DNA of 64,000 nucleotides from Capnocytophaga catalasegens (GTDB lineage: Bacteria > Bacteroidota > Bacteroidia > Flavobacteriales > Flavobacteriaceae): positions 124,001-188,000 of the forward strand of contig NZ_BPMA01000012.1 of assembly GCF_026005215.1 (NCBI RefSeq), given 5' to 3'. Position numbers and translations under genes: made by a program. Below, in pieces: positions 27,588 through 36,520 of this stretch. Numbering within the stretch: the first letter of the stretch is position 1; every line of letters starts with the position of its first letter. The notes below the pieces were generated by a model, which saw only the letters and a program-made list of their open reading frames with translations, did no database searches and was not told the DNA's origin.

Positions 27588-27620
27588 TTTGTAATTTCTG
27601 ATATATTTTTCTTATATTTG
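27588..27620 (+). promoter_or_regulatory. Complete -33/-7 promoter of the protein-glutaminase gene
   Basis: TTTG at 27588-27591 and TATATTTG at 27613-27620 are spaced by 21 bases, and CAC follows. The ATG at 27652 lies 31 bases after the box. This separates the gene from PUL 1 transcriptionally. Confidence 0.65.
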
Positions 27621-27651
27621 CACAATTATTTAACCATAAATCATTTTAACC

Positions 27652-28593
27652 ATGAAAAATTTATTATTAGTAAATGTATTAATTTTTATTTTATTTTTCA
27701 ATTCATGTTCTAACAAGGATAAAGATTCTCTTATTTTGGGACCACCAAGAACAGAAATGAAAATCCCAGTTGGTCTTATAGAAGAAGGTACCAACATGAA
27801 AGTTTCTTTTATGCTTTCTCATCAATTCTATACTATAGAAATGAATAAAGAGACTCAATCCTTCATTACTTTAATTAAAGAAGCTATTGAAAAAGAAAAA
27901 TTACTTATTTTTTATTTGAAAGCAAAAAGTAATGAAATTATAGCTGTCCAACAAGCTACTGAACAGGATACTAAAAGGTTTGATGCTTTATTCAAAACAA
28001 AGCCTCTGGAAACAAAACCATTAGAAAAAGTTATCCCTGATTTAAAAACTTTAACCGATTTGTTTTCAAAAATTAAAACCGAAGCGTGTTCTTTTGAAAA
28101 ACGTTTTCCTTGCATTACATTCAACTACCCAGTAGATGGTTGTTATGCAAGAGCGCATAAAATGAGACAAATATTAGCAAATAACGGATATGATTGTGAA
28201 AAACAATTTCTGTATGGAGTGCTAAATGCACGCTATGATGGTACAGAACCTGATAAAGGTGGTTGTTGTGTGAGTTGGAGTTACCACGTATCCATTTTAG
28301 TTTCTTACAAAGATGAATCAGGACAAGTTCAAAAAAGAATTATAGACCCTTCTGTATTTGGGCAATCTCCTCTTTTAGAAGAAGATTGGAGAAAAATGTG
28401 CTTGAATGATTCTTGTGGAAAATCAAATTTGAGTTCATATACGAACACAACCTCTGATGTGTATTATAGAAGTCCCAAGGGAACATTTTTATATGATAAT
28501 GATTATAAAAACACAAATTGTGTATTAGAGATTTATTCCCAAACTTCGGGATGTTCTTTACCCGCACCTTCTATAGCTTCTTGCGGATTTTAG
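27652..28593 (+). CDS. Protein-glutaminase (protein-glutamine deamidase) lipoprotein
   Basis: I recognise the C-terminal 185 or so residues as the protein-glutaminase of Chryseobacterium proteolyticum: FNYPVDGCYARAHKMRQIL, GYDCEKQFLYG, CCVSWSYHVSILVS, KRIIDPSVFG, TNTTSDVYYRSPKG and the end SIASCGF. The expected Cys-His-Asp triad is present at C164, H212 and D232, and the His-Asp spacing of 20 equals that of the known enzyme. Residues about 20-130 correspond to a pro-region. Unlike the secreted enzyme, this one has a lipoprotein-type signal with Cys19 (FNSC) followed by SNKDKDS, so it may be displayed on the cell surface. It would convert protein-bound glutamine to glutamate with ammonia release (EC 3.5.1.44). 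It lies between two glycan loci with its own promoter and terminator. Six or more extra cysteines suggest disulphides. Confidence 0.87.
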   Translation: MKNLLLVNVLIFILFFNSCSNKDKDSLILGPPRTEMKIPVGLIEEGTNMKVSFMLSHQFYTIEMNKETQSFITLIKEAIEKEKLLIFYLKAKSNEIIAVQQATEQDTKRFDALFKTKPLETKPLEKVIPDLKTLTDLFSKIKTEACSFEKRFPCITFNYPVDGCYARAHKMRQILANNGYDCEKQFLYGVLNARYDGTEPDKGGCCVSWSYHVSILVSYKDESGQVQKRIIDPSVFGQSPLLEEDWRKMCLNDSCGKSNLSSYTNTTSDVYYRSPKGTFLYDNDYKNTNCVLEIYSQTSGCSLPAPSIASCGF

Positions 28594-28603
28594 ATAACTT
28601 AAT

Positions 28604-28637
28604 AAAAAAAGAGGTTCGAACTTTCGAACCTCTTTTT
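28604..28637 (+). terminator. Terminator of the protein-glutaminase gene
   Basis: GAGGTTCG pairs with CGAACCTC around AACTTT, flanked by an A run and a T run. Confidence 0.88.
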
Positions 28638-28758
28638 TATTAACTATACACAACAAACAGATTGTTTCTCCAATTGAACTTCCAACAATAATAAACCACT
28701 GAACAAAATTATTTACAAAAAAATACAAAATAATAGGTAGAATTTCATTTTTATGTTG

Positions 28759-28766
28759 TACATTTG
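28759..28766 (+). promoter_or_regulatory. -7 promoter box of PUL 2
   Basis: TACATTTG, the same octamer as in the PUL 1 promoter, lies 36 bases before the SusC ATG at 28803. No convincing -33 TTTG is seen, and the long leader of PUL 1 is missing. Confidence 0.55.
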
Positions 28767-28802
28767 TAGTCAAATTTAAAACTCATCTAAAAATTATAGT
28801 TT

Positions 28803-31800
28803 ATGTGTAAAGAAAAATTGTTAATACTTGTGCTCTTTATGACATTGTGTGTTTATTCACTGTCAGCACAAGTTACAGTTACAGGTACAGTAACTGATGA
28901 AAAAGGTATCCCTTTACCTGGGGCTAGTATTCTAATAAAAAATACATCGAAAGGAGTGGCTACTGATTTTGATGGTAAGTACTCTATTGAAGCAAAACAG
29001 GGAGATGTATTAGTGTTTAGTTCCGTTGGATTTTTCTCACAAGATAAAAAAATTGCAGAAGGGGAAAAAACGAGAGTTCTAAATATTTCATTAAAAGAAG
29101 AAGTGCAACAATTGGAAGGCACTGTGGTAACAGCTTTGGGTATCAAACGCCAAGAAAAAGCGTTGAGTTACAACGTACAACAAGTGAAATCCGATGAACT
29201 TACTCGTGTAAAAGACGCTAACGTGGTTAATAGCCTTAATGGTAAAGTTGCTGGGGTCAATATCCAAAAAAGTGCTGGGGGAGCTGGTAGTGCTACCAAA
29301 GTAGTAATGCGAGGACTCAAGTCTATTGATGGAAATAACGGAGTTCTTTATGTAATTGATGGGGTTCCTATGTTTAACCGAAAAACTGATGGGGTAAATA
29401 AGGACAACTTCGGAAAACCAGGTGAAGCAGAAGGTATTTCAGATATCAACTCTGAAGATATTGAGAGTATCAATGTTCTTACAGGACCTTCGGCAGCGGC
29501 TCTTTATGGTAGTGAGGCAGCTAATGGTGTAATCCTTATCAATACCAAAAAAGGTAAAGAAGGAAAAATGGAAGTAAACATATCAAGTAGTGTTGATATG
29601 TCTGACCCATTGTTATTACCTAAATTCCAAAATATTTACGGAAGCAATGGTGATAGAAGCTGGGGAGCCAAATTAGCAACTCCGTCTGAGTATGACCCTG
29701 CAAAATTCTTCAATACTGGAGTGAATATCAATAACTCCATAACGCTTTCCACAGGAACGAAACAAAATCAGACTTTTGCTTCGTTTGCACAAACTTCATC
29801 AGAAGGACTAATTCCTAACAACTCATATTACAGATACAATGTTGGAGTAAGGAATACATCTTCGTTTATGAATGACAAACTACATTTAGATGTTAGTGGG
29901 AATTTTATCCGACAAGGTAACAGAAATATGATTTCTGGGGGAGGTTATTATAACCCATTAGTAGCTTTGTATTTGATGCCAAGAAGTATTGATTATAGAG
30001 ATGTAGAGGTTTATGAAAGATATAATCCTTCTCGAAGAATATATGAGCGTTATCAGCCATATTCAGAAACTGTAGGAAGTTTCTTCTCTGAGAACCCGTA
30101 TTGGGTAGTTAATCGAGAAATGTTCTTGATGAATAAAAAACGTTATATGATGTCAGCTTCTTTGAAATATGATATTTTAGATTGGTTGAATGTTGTAGGA
30201 CGTGTTCGTTTGGATAACGATTACAGAAACAACGAGGAGAAAATCTACGCAAGTTCTACAAACTTCCTTGTTGGTTGGAAAACGGAATTAGGACCTCACA
30301 ATAAAGGTAGATACTTCACTCAAGAGCTTAAAGATGAGCAAACATACGCTGACCTTATCTTCAATGCTAACAAATCATTTGGTGAGGATTTCTCATTAAC
30401 TGCCAACTTAGGAGCAAGTTACAACGATCGATATACAAGAGGGGTTTCTGCTGGAAATTTCTTAGTATCTGTACCTAACTTATTTTCTACTTCTAACTTC
30501 TATGGATTAGCCAATGGTTCAGGGCAAACTTATGAAAGAAACAAAAATGTAGCTGTATTCGCAAGTGCAGAGTTAGGCTACAAAGGTATGTTGTATCTGT
30601 CAGCCACAGGACGTAACGACTGGTCTTCTCAATTGGTAAATTCTGCTGAGCCATCGTTCTTCTATCCATCAGTAGGGCTTTCAGGAGTAATTTCTGAAAT
30701 GGTTTCATTGCCAAGCTTTATTGATTACTTAAAAGTTCGTGCTTCTTATACCGAAGTGGGTTCTCCAATTAGCAAAACAGGACTTACACCAGGTACGATT
30801 ACACATAAAATTACTTCGGGAGGAATAGAGGCTAACACGGTATATCCTTATCCTGATTTCAGAGCTGAGCGTACTGCTTCGTGGGAGGTTGGTTTGAATG
30901 CCAAATTTTTCAAAAATGCGTTGTCAATTGATTTAACACTTTACAAATCAAATACATTTAACCAATTCTTTGAGCAAACATTATCGGCTTCTTCGGCATA
31001 TTCTAAATTCTATTTACAAGCAGGTAATGTGGAAAACAGAGGGGTTGAGCTATCTGTAAACTTTAACAAAGAATTGTTCAAAGATTTTAACTGGAATACA
31101 ACACTTACTTATTCTCGCAATGTCAATGAAATCAAAGAATTGGTTCGTGGGTATAGAAATCCATTTACAGGAGAATTATTCGATATTAAAGAAGTGGATA
31201 GAGATGGTTATACGCTACGCGAAGGAGGAAGTATGGCTGATGTTATCGTAAGAGGAGTGCTACTTCGTGATGTAAATGGCAACCTAATAGAAAATGCTTC
31301 AGAATATAAATATGACACTACGCAGGAAATCAAATTAGGACGTGTAACTCCTGACTTCCAAATGGGTTGGAGACATTCATTTGATTACAAAAACTTCAAT
31401 TTGAGTGTGCTTTTCAACGGTAGTTTCGGAGGAGTGGTTCTTTCAGGAACTCAACCTTACTTAGACCTTTACGGGGTTTCACAAGCTACAGCTGATGCTC
31501 GTCAAGCAGGAGGTGTATGGGTAGATGGTAAGCAGTATGATGCACAAAAGTATTATTCTACTATAAGTAAACTACCTGGATACTATGCTTACGATGCTAC
31601 CAATGTTCGTTTGCAAGAGGCTTCACTTAGCTATACGCTTGACGGAAAAGTGATTAGTGATAAAATCAAACGTGTTACGTTTGGTTTGATAGGAACGAAT
31701 CTTTGGATGATTTATAATAAAGCTCCTTTTGACCCACAACTTACTTACGGAACAGGTACATATTCTGCCAAAGAGTTTTTTATGGTGCCAAGTACAAGAA

Positions 31801-31832
31801 CTTATGGAGCAAGTGTAAAAGTTCAGTTTTAA
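28803..31832 (+). CDS. SusC/RagA family TonB-linked outer membrane protein (PUL 2)
   Basis: The 1009-residue protein has a signal peptide ending SLSAQ (about residue 23). A CarboxypepD_reg-like domain follows (GTVTDEKGIPLPGASILIKN), then a plug with VVTALGIKRQEKALSYNVQQ and NVLTGPSAAALYGSEAANGV, and a barrel ending TYGASVKVQF. It is a clear paralogue of the PUL 1 SusC, aligning along the whole length. Most of the barrel differs, but a 162-base plug-region segment (29115-29275) is nearly identical at the DNA level. It should import a related but perhaps distinct glycan. The next gene starts 5 bp after its stop. Confidence 0.93.
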   Translation: MCKEKLLILVLFMTLCVYSLSAQVTVTGTVTDEKGIPLPGASILIKNTSKGVATDFDGKYSIEAKQGDVLVFSSVGFFSQDKKIAEGEKTRVLNISLKEEVQQLEGTVVTALGIKRQEKALSYNVQQVKSDELTRVKDANVVNSLNGKVAGVNIQKSAGGAGSATKVVMRGLKSIDGNNGVLYVIDGVPMFNRKTDGVNKDNFGKPGEAEGISDINSEDIESINVLTGPSAAALYGSEAANGVILINTKKGKEGKMEVNISSSVDMSDPLLLPKFQNIYGSNGDRSWGAKLATPSEYDPAKFFNTGVNINNSITLSTGTKQNQTFASFAQTSSEGLIPNNSYYRYNVGVRNTSSFMNDKLHLDVSGNFIRQGNRNMISGGGYYNPLVALYLMPRSIDYRDVEVYERYNPSRRIYERYQPYSETVGSFFSENPYWVVNREMFLMNKKRYMMSASLKYDILDWLNVVGRVRLDNDYRNNEEKIYASSTNFLVGWKTELGPHNKGRYFTQELKDEQTYADLIFNANKSFGEDFSLTANLGASYNDRYTRGVSAGNFLVSVPNLFSTSNFYGLANGSGQTYERNKNVAVFASAELGYKGMLYLSATGRNDWSSQLVNSAEPSFFYPSVGLSGVISEMVSLPSFIDYLKVRASYTEVGSPISKTGLTPGTITHKITSGGIEANTVYPYPDFRAERTASWEVGLNAKFFKNALSIDLTLYKSNTFNQFFEQTLSASSAYSKFYLQAGNVENRGVELSVNFNKELFKDFNWNTTLTYSRNVNEIKELVRGYRNPFTGELFDIKEVDRDGYTLREGGSMADVIVRGVLLRDVNGNLIENASEYKYDTTQEIKLGRVTPDFQMGWRHSFDYKNFNLSVLFNGSFGGVVLSGTQPYLDLYGVSQATADARQAGGVWVDGKQYDAQKYYSTISKLPGYYAYDATNVRLQEASLSYTLDGKVISDKIKRVTFGLIGTNLWMIYNKAPFDPQLTYGTGTYSAKEFFMVPSTRTYGASVKVQF

Positions 31833-31837
31833 CATAA

Positions 31838-33502
31838 ATGAATAAAGTAATGAGAATAATAAATAAAAATATCTTATACGTAGCTGTATCTGCAATGGCT
31901 TTGACTTCTTGTATTAAAGATTTTCAAGAAGTGAATACCAACCCTTTGCAAGCTACTGATGAAGAAGCTCGTCGCGATGGATTAGCTTCAGGGGCGTATT
32001 TCAATGCCTTAGTAGAACGTCCAATTCCTACAGGAACAGGAGTAAATCCTGCTAATGACTATCAGGTAATTCAAAATATGACAACCGACAACTGGGTAGG
32101 ATATTTCTCACCAGGTAGAAATCACTGGGACAATGGAACCAACCAAACGAGTTATTATATGGGCGATTTTCGTGTCAACGGAACATTTAACACGTTGATA
32201 GAAAAAGTAATGAACCCATATTTCAAAATTAAAGTGGCGATGCACAATGTCGAAGCGAAAGACGGGAAGTTAGTCTTTACGCCCAAAGATTTGGAAAGCA
32301 GAGCGGTATATTCTTTGGCTCAGATTGTTAAAATAATGGGAATGCATCGTGCTACCGATTTGTTTGGTCCAATTCCATACAGTGATATGCAACCAGGAAA
32401 AGAAAGAGCCAAATACGATTCGCAAGAACAAGTATATAAATCTTTTCTAAAAGAATTGAATGAAGCTGTAACTACCTTGAACGAGTACGGAACAGGCAAC
32501 AAGGTGTTGGCTGACTTTGATGCAGTATATCAAGGAGATACTTCTAAATGGATTCGCTTGGCAAACTCATTGATGCTTCGCTTGGCGATGCGTGTAAGAT
32601 ATGCTGACGAAGCCTTGGCGAAAGAATACGTTACCAAAGCTATTTCTAATTCGGGAGGACTTATTACAGATGACAGTCAAGCGGCAAAATTGGTTAGTAA
32701 CGGACGTTTTGTTTTCCACCATTCATTGGTTACAATGTTAGGATACGGAGAGCTTAAAATGGGAGCTACTATTTATTCTTACTTGAAAGGATACAACGAC
32801 CCACGTGCTGAGAAATATTTTACAAAAACAACTGCGGGAGGTTCATCTGATTTTTATGCAGTACGTTCAGGAATCGACCCAAATACAGGTGCTGATGTAT
32901 ATAAAGACTTTTCTGTTCCTACGGTAATTACTACAACACCTACGTATTGGCTTAGAGCTTCCGAAGTGCAGTTTTTACTTGCAGAGGCAACTTTAGCAAA
33001 CTATATTAGTGGTTCTGCTGAAACATACTATAACAAAGGTGTAGAGATGTCATTTATTGAAAACGGACTTACAGCTGCTGAGGCTACTACTTATTTGGCA
33101 GGTACTGAAAAACCAGCTAATTATAATGACCCTAAAAAATCAAACTATTCTATCACTGCTGTTAGTACCATTGGTAAAGGTTGGAGTCAGGCTACTAACG
33201 ATGAAGAGCATTTGGAACAAATCATCACTCAAAAATACTTAGCAAACTATCCTAACGGATTTGAATCGTGGAGTGAGTGGAGAAGAACAGGTTATCCACG
33301 TATGTTCCCAATTCCAGTAAACCTAAGTAACAAAGGTGCAGAAAATGTCAATTCTAACGGGAAAGACAAAGGAATGAGACGATTCCCATTCCCAGAACAA
33401 GAGTTTAGACTTAACAATGAAAACGTAACAGCTGCCAAATCACTATTGGGCGGTACTGACGGTACAGCTACCAATGTATGGTGGGATAAAAAATCAAAAT
33501 AA
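31838..33502 (+). CDS. SusD/RagB-like glycan-binding lipoprotein (PUL 2)
   Basis: The 554-residue product (550 if the ATG at 31850 is used) has lipid cysteine in ALTSC followed by IKDFQEV. It parallels the PUL 1 SusD through its length: MGMHRATDLFGPIPYSD, RLANSLMLRLAMRVRYAD, TPTYWLRASEVQFLLAEATL and ESWSEWRRTGYPRMFP. It should form the lid of the PUL 2 SusC importer at the cell surface. It is closely packed between SusC and the GH18 gene, so it belongs to the same operon. Confidence 0.93.
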   Translation: MNKVMRIINKNILYVAVSAMALTSCIKDFQEVNTNPLQATDEEARRDGLASGAYFNALVERPIPTGTGVNPANDYQVIQNMTTDNWVGYFSPGRNHWDNGTNQTSYYMGDFRVNGTFNTLIEKVMNPYFKIKVAMHNVEAKDGKLVFTPKDLESRAVYSLAQIVKIMGMHRATDLFGPIPYSDMQPGKERAKYDSQEQVYKSFLKELNEAVTTLNEYGTGNKVLADFDAVYQGDTSKWIRLANSLMLRLAMRVRYADEALAKEYVTKAISNSGGLITDDSQAAKLVSNGRFVFHHSLVTMLGYGELKMGATIYSYLKGYNDPRAEKYFTKTTAGGSSDFYAVRSGIDPNTGADVYKDFSVPTVITTTPTYWLRASEVQFLLAEATLANYISGSAETYYNKGVEMSFIENGLTAAEATTYLAGTEKPANYNDPKKSNYSITAVSTIGKGWSQATNDEEHLEQIITQKYLANYPNGFESWSEWRRTGYPRMFPIPVNLSNKGAENVNSNGKDKGMRRFPFPEQEFRLNNENVTAAKSLLGGTDGTATNVWWDKKSK

Positions 33503-33520
33503 TAATAAAAAATAAAAGCA

Positions 33521-34867
33521 ATGAAAAGAATAATTTATACGGTAATAGCAATTTCTGCAACGCTGACAGGCTGTCAAAAGTGGACGGAAGTAGAAGATAT
33601 GACGGGTAAGTTAGAAGATAAAGCATTAACTGATTTACGTGAGAAACGTGATGGAGCTAAGTGGGAAGCTGAAGCACAGCGTACCGAAGAAAACAAAAAA
33701 GCTTTAGAGGCATACTGGGCACAACTACGCGAATACAAACAAAAAACGTGGCTCAATACAGGTGAGGCTGGCGGACAAAAACCAATGGTTTATTTTTGGT
33801 ATTCGGGAGGTTTTTGGACAGCACAAAAAGGAGTGGCAAAAACTTGGTTACAGTCCATTCCTGATTCGGTGTCGTGTATCTCTTTTTGGGGGGGATTAGG
33901 TTCAAGACCAGAGCATTTGACAGAGAATCAAAAATTTGACTTAGATATTTTTCATAAAAAAGGAAGTACCGTACTTATGTGTTGGCAAACTCCAAGTGTA
34001 GGATTGGGATTGCCTATATCTAAAGATGGAAAAACCAGCGGGTTTGACCTTTTCCGTCAGAAATATCCTTTTAAAGAAAATAAAGAACAATGGTCAGAAA
34101 TCTACGCACGTGAGCTATCACGTTACATTATTGTAATGGGCTTGGACGGCTACGATGTGGACTGGGAAACGTGTGGTGACCACGGAAAAGTAACAGAAGA
34201 AGGTACTTCTTTAATGATTAATCCTCAAGATCCTAATAGTAACATCGCTAAGTTTGTGCGTGAAATGGCTAAATATTTTGGACCAGTTGGGGATCAACAC
34301 TTGGTAAAAACACAAGCCGACAGAGAAGCTAACATCAAAGCCTTATTCAACGCTTCAACGGCAGGATTTCACCCCAAAGAGAAAGAGTATATTGACGAGT
34401 TTACGCCATATCTACCTAAAGATTACGTAACCAAACGTTACTATTTCTGTGCCGATATTCCTTGTGGAGTGCCTTATATTTTTGAACATCATTTTAAAGA
34501 ATATTTTGATAAACATTTCTTACAAGATTACACAGTGAATGGAGTAGGAACTCATATTGAACATTTAGGAGGGGCTAACTATAACTCAACGTCAGCCAAC
34601 TACCAAGCGGGTAATTTCCGAGTTATGGAAGGAAAAGCAAAAGCCGTGAAATCGAAACAAATATGGGGCTTGGGAGCTTACCACGGGCAAACAGATTATG
34701 AGATTAACGACGCAAACAACGAGCAGTTTAAATCATATCTACAAAATAATAATCTGAAAAGAAAGTATTTCCACTATGCTTGGACTCGTGAGGCAATCCG
34801 TATTGCAGACCCTCGTCCTGATTATTCAGGATATATAGAAAAAGAACCTTATATTATTACACCTTAA
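33521..34867 (+). CDS. GH18 lipoprotein, probable endo-beta-N-acetylglucosaminidase (PUL 2)
   Basis: The 448-residue lipoprotein has lipid cysteine Cys18 (LTGC) followed by QKWTEVED. A charged helical stretch (about 25-75) leads into a GH18 barrel. The catalytic motif is complete: D209, D212, D214 and catalytic E216 in LDGYDVDWETCG. It is about 87 residues longer than the PUL 1 enzyme, mainly from inserts after the catalytic motif (about 220-330), which would reshape the glycan-binding face. Expected activity is endoglycosidase cleavage of N-glycans on host glycoproteins. The paralogue at 24981 probably differs in glycan preference (inference). Confidence 0.87.
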   Translation: MKRIIYTVIAISATLTGCQKWTEVEDMTGKLEDKALTDLREKRDGAKWEAEAQRTEENKKALEAYWAQLREYKQKTWLNTGEAGGQKPMVYFWYSGGFWTAQKGVAKTWLQSIPDSVSCISFWGGLGSRPEHLTENQKFDLDIFHKKGSTVLMCWQTPSVGLGLPISKDGKTSGFDLFRQKYPFKENKEQWSEIYARELSRYIIVMGLDGYDVDWETCGDHGKVTEEGTSLMINPQDPNSNIAKFVREMAKYFGPVGDQHLVKTQADREANIKALFNASTAGFHPKEKEYIDEFTPYLPKDYVTKRYYFCADIPCGVPYIFEHHFKEYFDKHFLQDYTVNGVGTHIEHLGGANYNSTSANYQAGNFRVMEGKAKAVKSKQIWGLGAYHGQTDYEINDANNEQFKSYLQNNNLKRKYFHYAWTREAIRIADPRPDYSGYIEKEPYIITP

Positions 34868-34879
34868 TTTTGAAATCAA

Positions 34880-36139
34880 ATGAAAAAGATAATTAAATTT
34901 GCTACATTAGCCCTATGTATAGGCATTGTAGGTTGCCAAGATAAGTTAGATGTTACCGATGGTATTGCAGGTATAGGAAGCAATAGTCCTTCTGGAGCAG
35001 CCGCTTATATGAATACCTCATTAGGAACCATTAATATTAACAAGGCAACTGAAGGAGGAGCAACAGAAGTAGAAGTTCGTTTGGCAAGTGTGCCTAATAG
35101 TGATGTAAAAGTTACCGTTACAACAGAAGATTTCTTCGATGCATACAATAAAGAAAACAAGACCAAATATCGTATATTGCCTACGAATATGTACGAATTA
35201 TACGAGTCGGGAAACCCGAACAATGTATCTACCAATGGAGTTATTACTGTTACCGTTAAGCAGGGGTCTATAGCTGCCAAAGTAGGAGTAAGAGTAAAAC
35301 CTTTGGATGATGAGAAGTTTCCTGTAGCAGTTAAGTTTGCGGTGCCACTTCGTATCGTAGCAAGTTCAGCTACTAAAATTTTAAGTAATAACAAATCGGT
35401 TATTACCTTCAATCGTCCGTTCAAAACATCAGTAGTTGAAATAAAGCAAGGTAATAATTTTTCAGTAGCATTAGACCCCGAAATACCTAATGTAGATGAA
35501 TTTACTATCCAAGGGCACTTTATGTTTTTAAATTGGAGCCACATTTCACACCATTGGAATCAGTCGCTTATCAATTTTAGAGGTGGTCCTGGCTCGAACT
35601 GGTGGTATACACGGGTAGATAAAAACTCTTTCCAAGTAAAAGATTTAGACGCCGACGGAGACGCAACGCGTATCAAACAAGAAGTAAAACTCAATACTTG
35701 GTATCAAATCTCATTTGTGTATAAAGAAAATAACTTAAGGGTATATGTTAATGGAAAATTAGCTAAAACATTTGTTCGTCCTAACTTGAGATTTGTAAAA
35801 GGTGAAGGAGGGGGAATTACCGTAGGGAACTCTGGAAATGCAGACTCACGCGATTATAGAATTCGTGAGGTGCGTGTATGGAACAGAGCCTTGACAGAGG
35901 CAGAAGTCAATGCCGATTTGTATTTGCCAGTAGATCCTAATAGCGAAGGTTTATTAGTTTATCTACCTTTGAACAAAAAAACAGGGTTCAAAGACCAAAC
36001 CAAATATAATAACAAAGTATCTTTTGGTAAACAAGGACATGACCCTAAAAAACAGAAGCCTTTAGAAGAAAAGGATATAGCTGTTCAATGGACAGAAAAT
36101 GTAAAATTCCCAGCTGAAGGTTTGGAAATCGAAAACTAA
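34880..36139 (+). CDS. DUF1735 and LamG-like glycan-binding lipoprotein (PUL 2)
   Basis: The 419-residue lipoprotein has lipid cysteine Cys19 (IVGC) followed by QDKLDVTDG. A DUF1735-like sandwich (about 45-180) contains VKFAVPLRIVASSATK. A LamG/concanavalin A-like domain (about 190-400) contains DEFTIQGHFMFLNW, NTWYQISFVYKENNLRVYVNG and REVRVWNRALTEAEVNADL. It is the counterpart of the last PUL 1 gene and likely binds glycan next to the GH18. The repeat-bearing intergenic region follows. Confidence 0.85.
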   Translation: MKKIIKFATLALCIGIVGCQDKLDVTDGIAGIGSNSPSGAAAYMNTSLGTININKATEGGATEVEVRLASVPNSDVKVTVTTEDFFDAYNKENKTKYRILPTNMYELYESGNPNNVSTNGVITVTVKQGSIAAKVGVRVKPLDDEKFPVAVKFAVPLRIVASSATKILSNNKSVITFNRPFKTSVVEIKQGNNFSVALDPEIPNVDEFTIQGHFMFLNWSHISHHWNQSLINFRGGPGSNWWYTRVDKNSFQVKDLDADGDATRIKQEVKLNTWYQISFVYKENNLRVYVNGKLAKTFVRPNLRFVKGEGGGITVGNSGNADSRDYRIREVRVWNRALTEAEVNADLYLPVDPNSEGLLVYLPLNKKTGFKDQTKYNNKVSFGKQGHDPKKQKPLEEKDIAVQWTENVKFPAEGLEIEN

Positions 36140-36182
36140 AATACACTAAAAATATTGTTTAAATTATTCATACCTTTTCAAA

Positions 36183-36235
36183 TATCGGGCTAAGTAGGCA
36201 TAGTGTTACTTTTTTAAATGTTTCTTAGCCTGATA
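36183..36235 (+). repeat. Long-loop inverted repeat after PUL 2
   Basis: TATCGGGCTAAG (36183-36194) pairs with CTTAGCCTGATA (36224-36235), with one G-T pair, around a 29-base loop. No T run follows, so I do not call it a terminator. It could be an RNA hairpin or the end of a small mobile element. Confidence 0.5.
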
Positions 36236-36306
36236 GTTGAGAAGGAATACAAAATCTTGCAAGTAGTATTTTATTTTGACCCTATTGTACCAAACACTAA
36301 TCCGAA

Positions 36307-36475
36307 TTTTTGAAGCAGGACGAAAATGTTTGGAACATTTTTCAGAAGTTTTAAGACGGTACAAAAATGTTTGGAACAATTACTAAAAATTTTGAAGCAG
36401 GACGAAAATGTTTGGAACAATTGCTAAAAATTTTGATACAAGATAAAAATGTCTAAAACATTGGGTAGAAAATAT
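36307..36475. repeat. Minisatellite, four copies of a 41-bp unit
   Basis: The core aaaatgt recurs at 36323, 36364, 36405 and 36446, exactly 41 bases apart. Copies one and three share GAAGCAGGACGAAAATG plus TTTGGAACA, copy two differs slightly, and copy four is degenerate. Each good copy holds the imperfect palindrome TGTTTGGAACA. The array lies between the PUL 2 LamG gene and the probable DUF6261 gene. Confidence 0.85.
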
Positions 36476-36520
36476 TTGTAGGAATAGTAGAATAAAACGA
36501 ATAACTAAAATAAGGCGATT

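Noticed and set aside
36183-36235. Terminator of PUL 2
   Set aside because: The 12-bp inverted repeat has a 29-base loop and no T run after it.
36307-36475. CRISPR array
   Set aside because: The 41-bp units are direct head-to-tail repeats with no unique spacers, and no cas gene is in the window.
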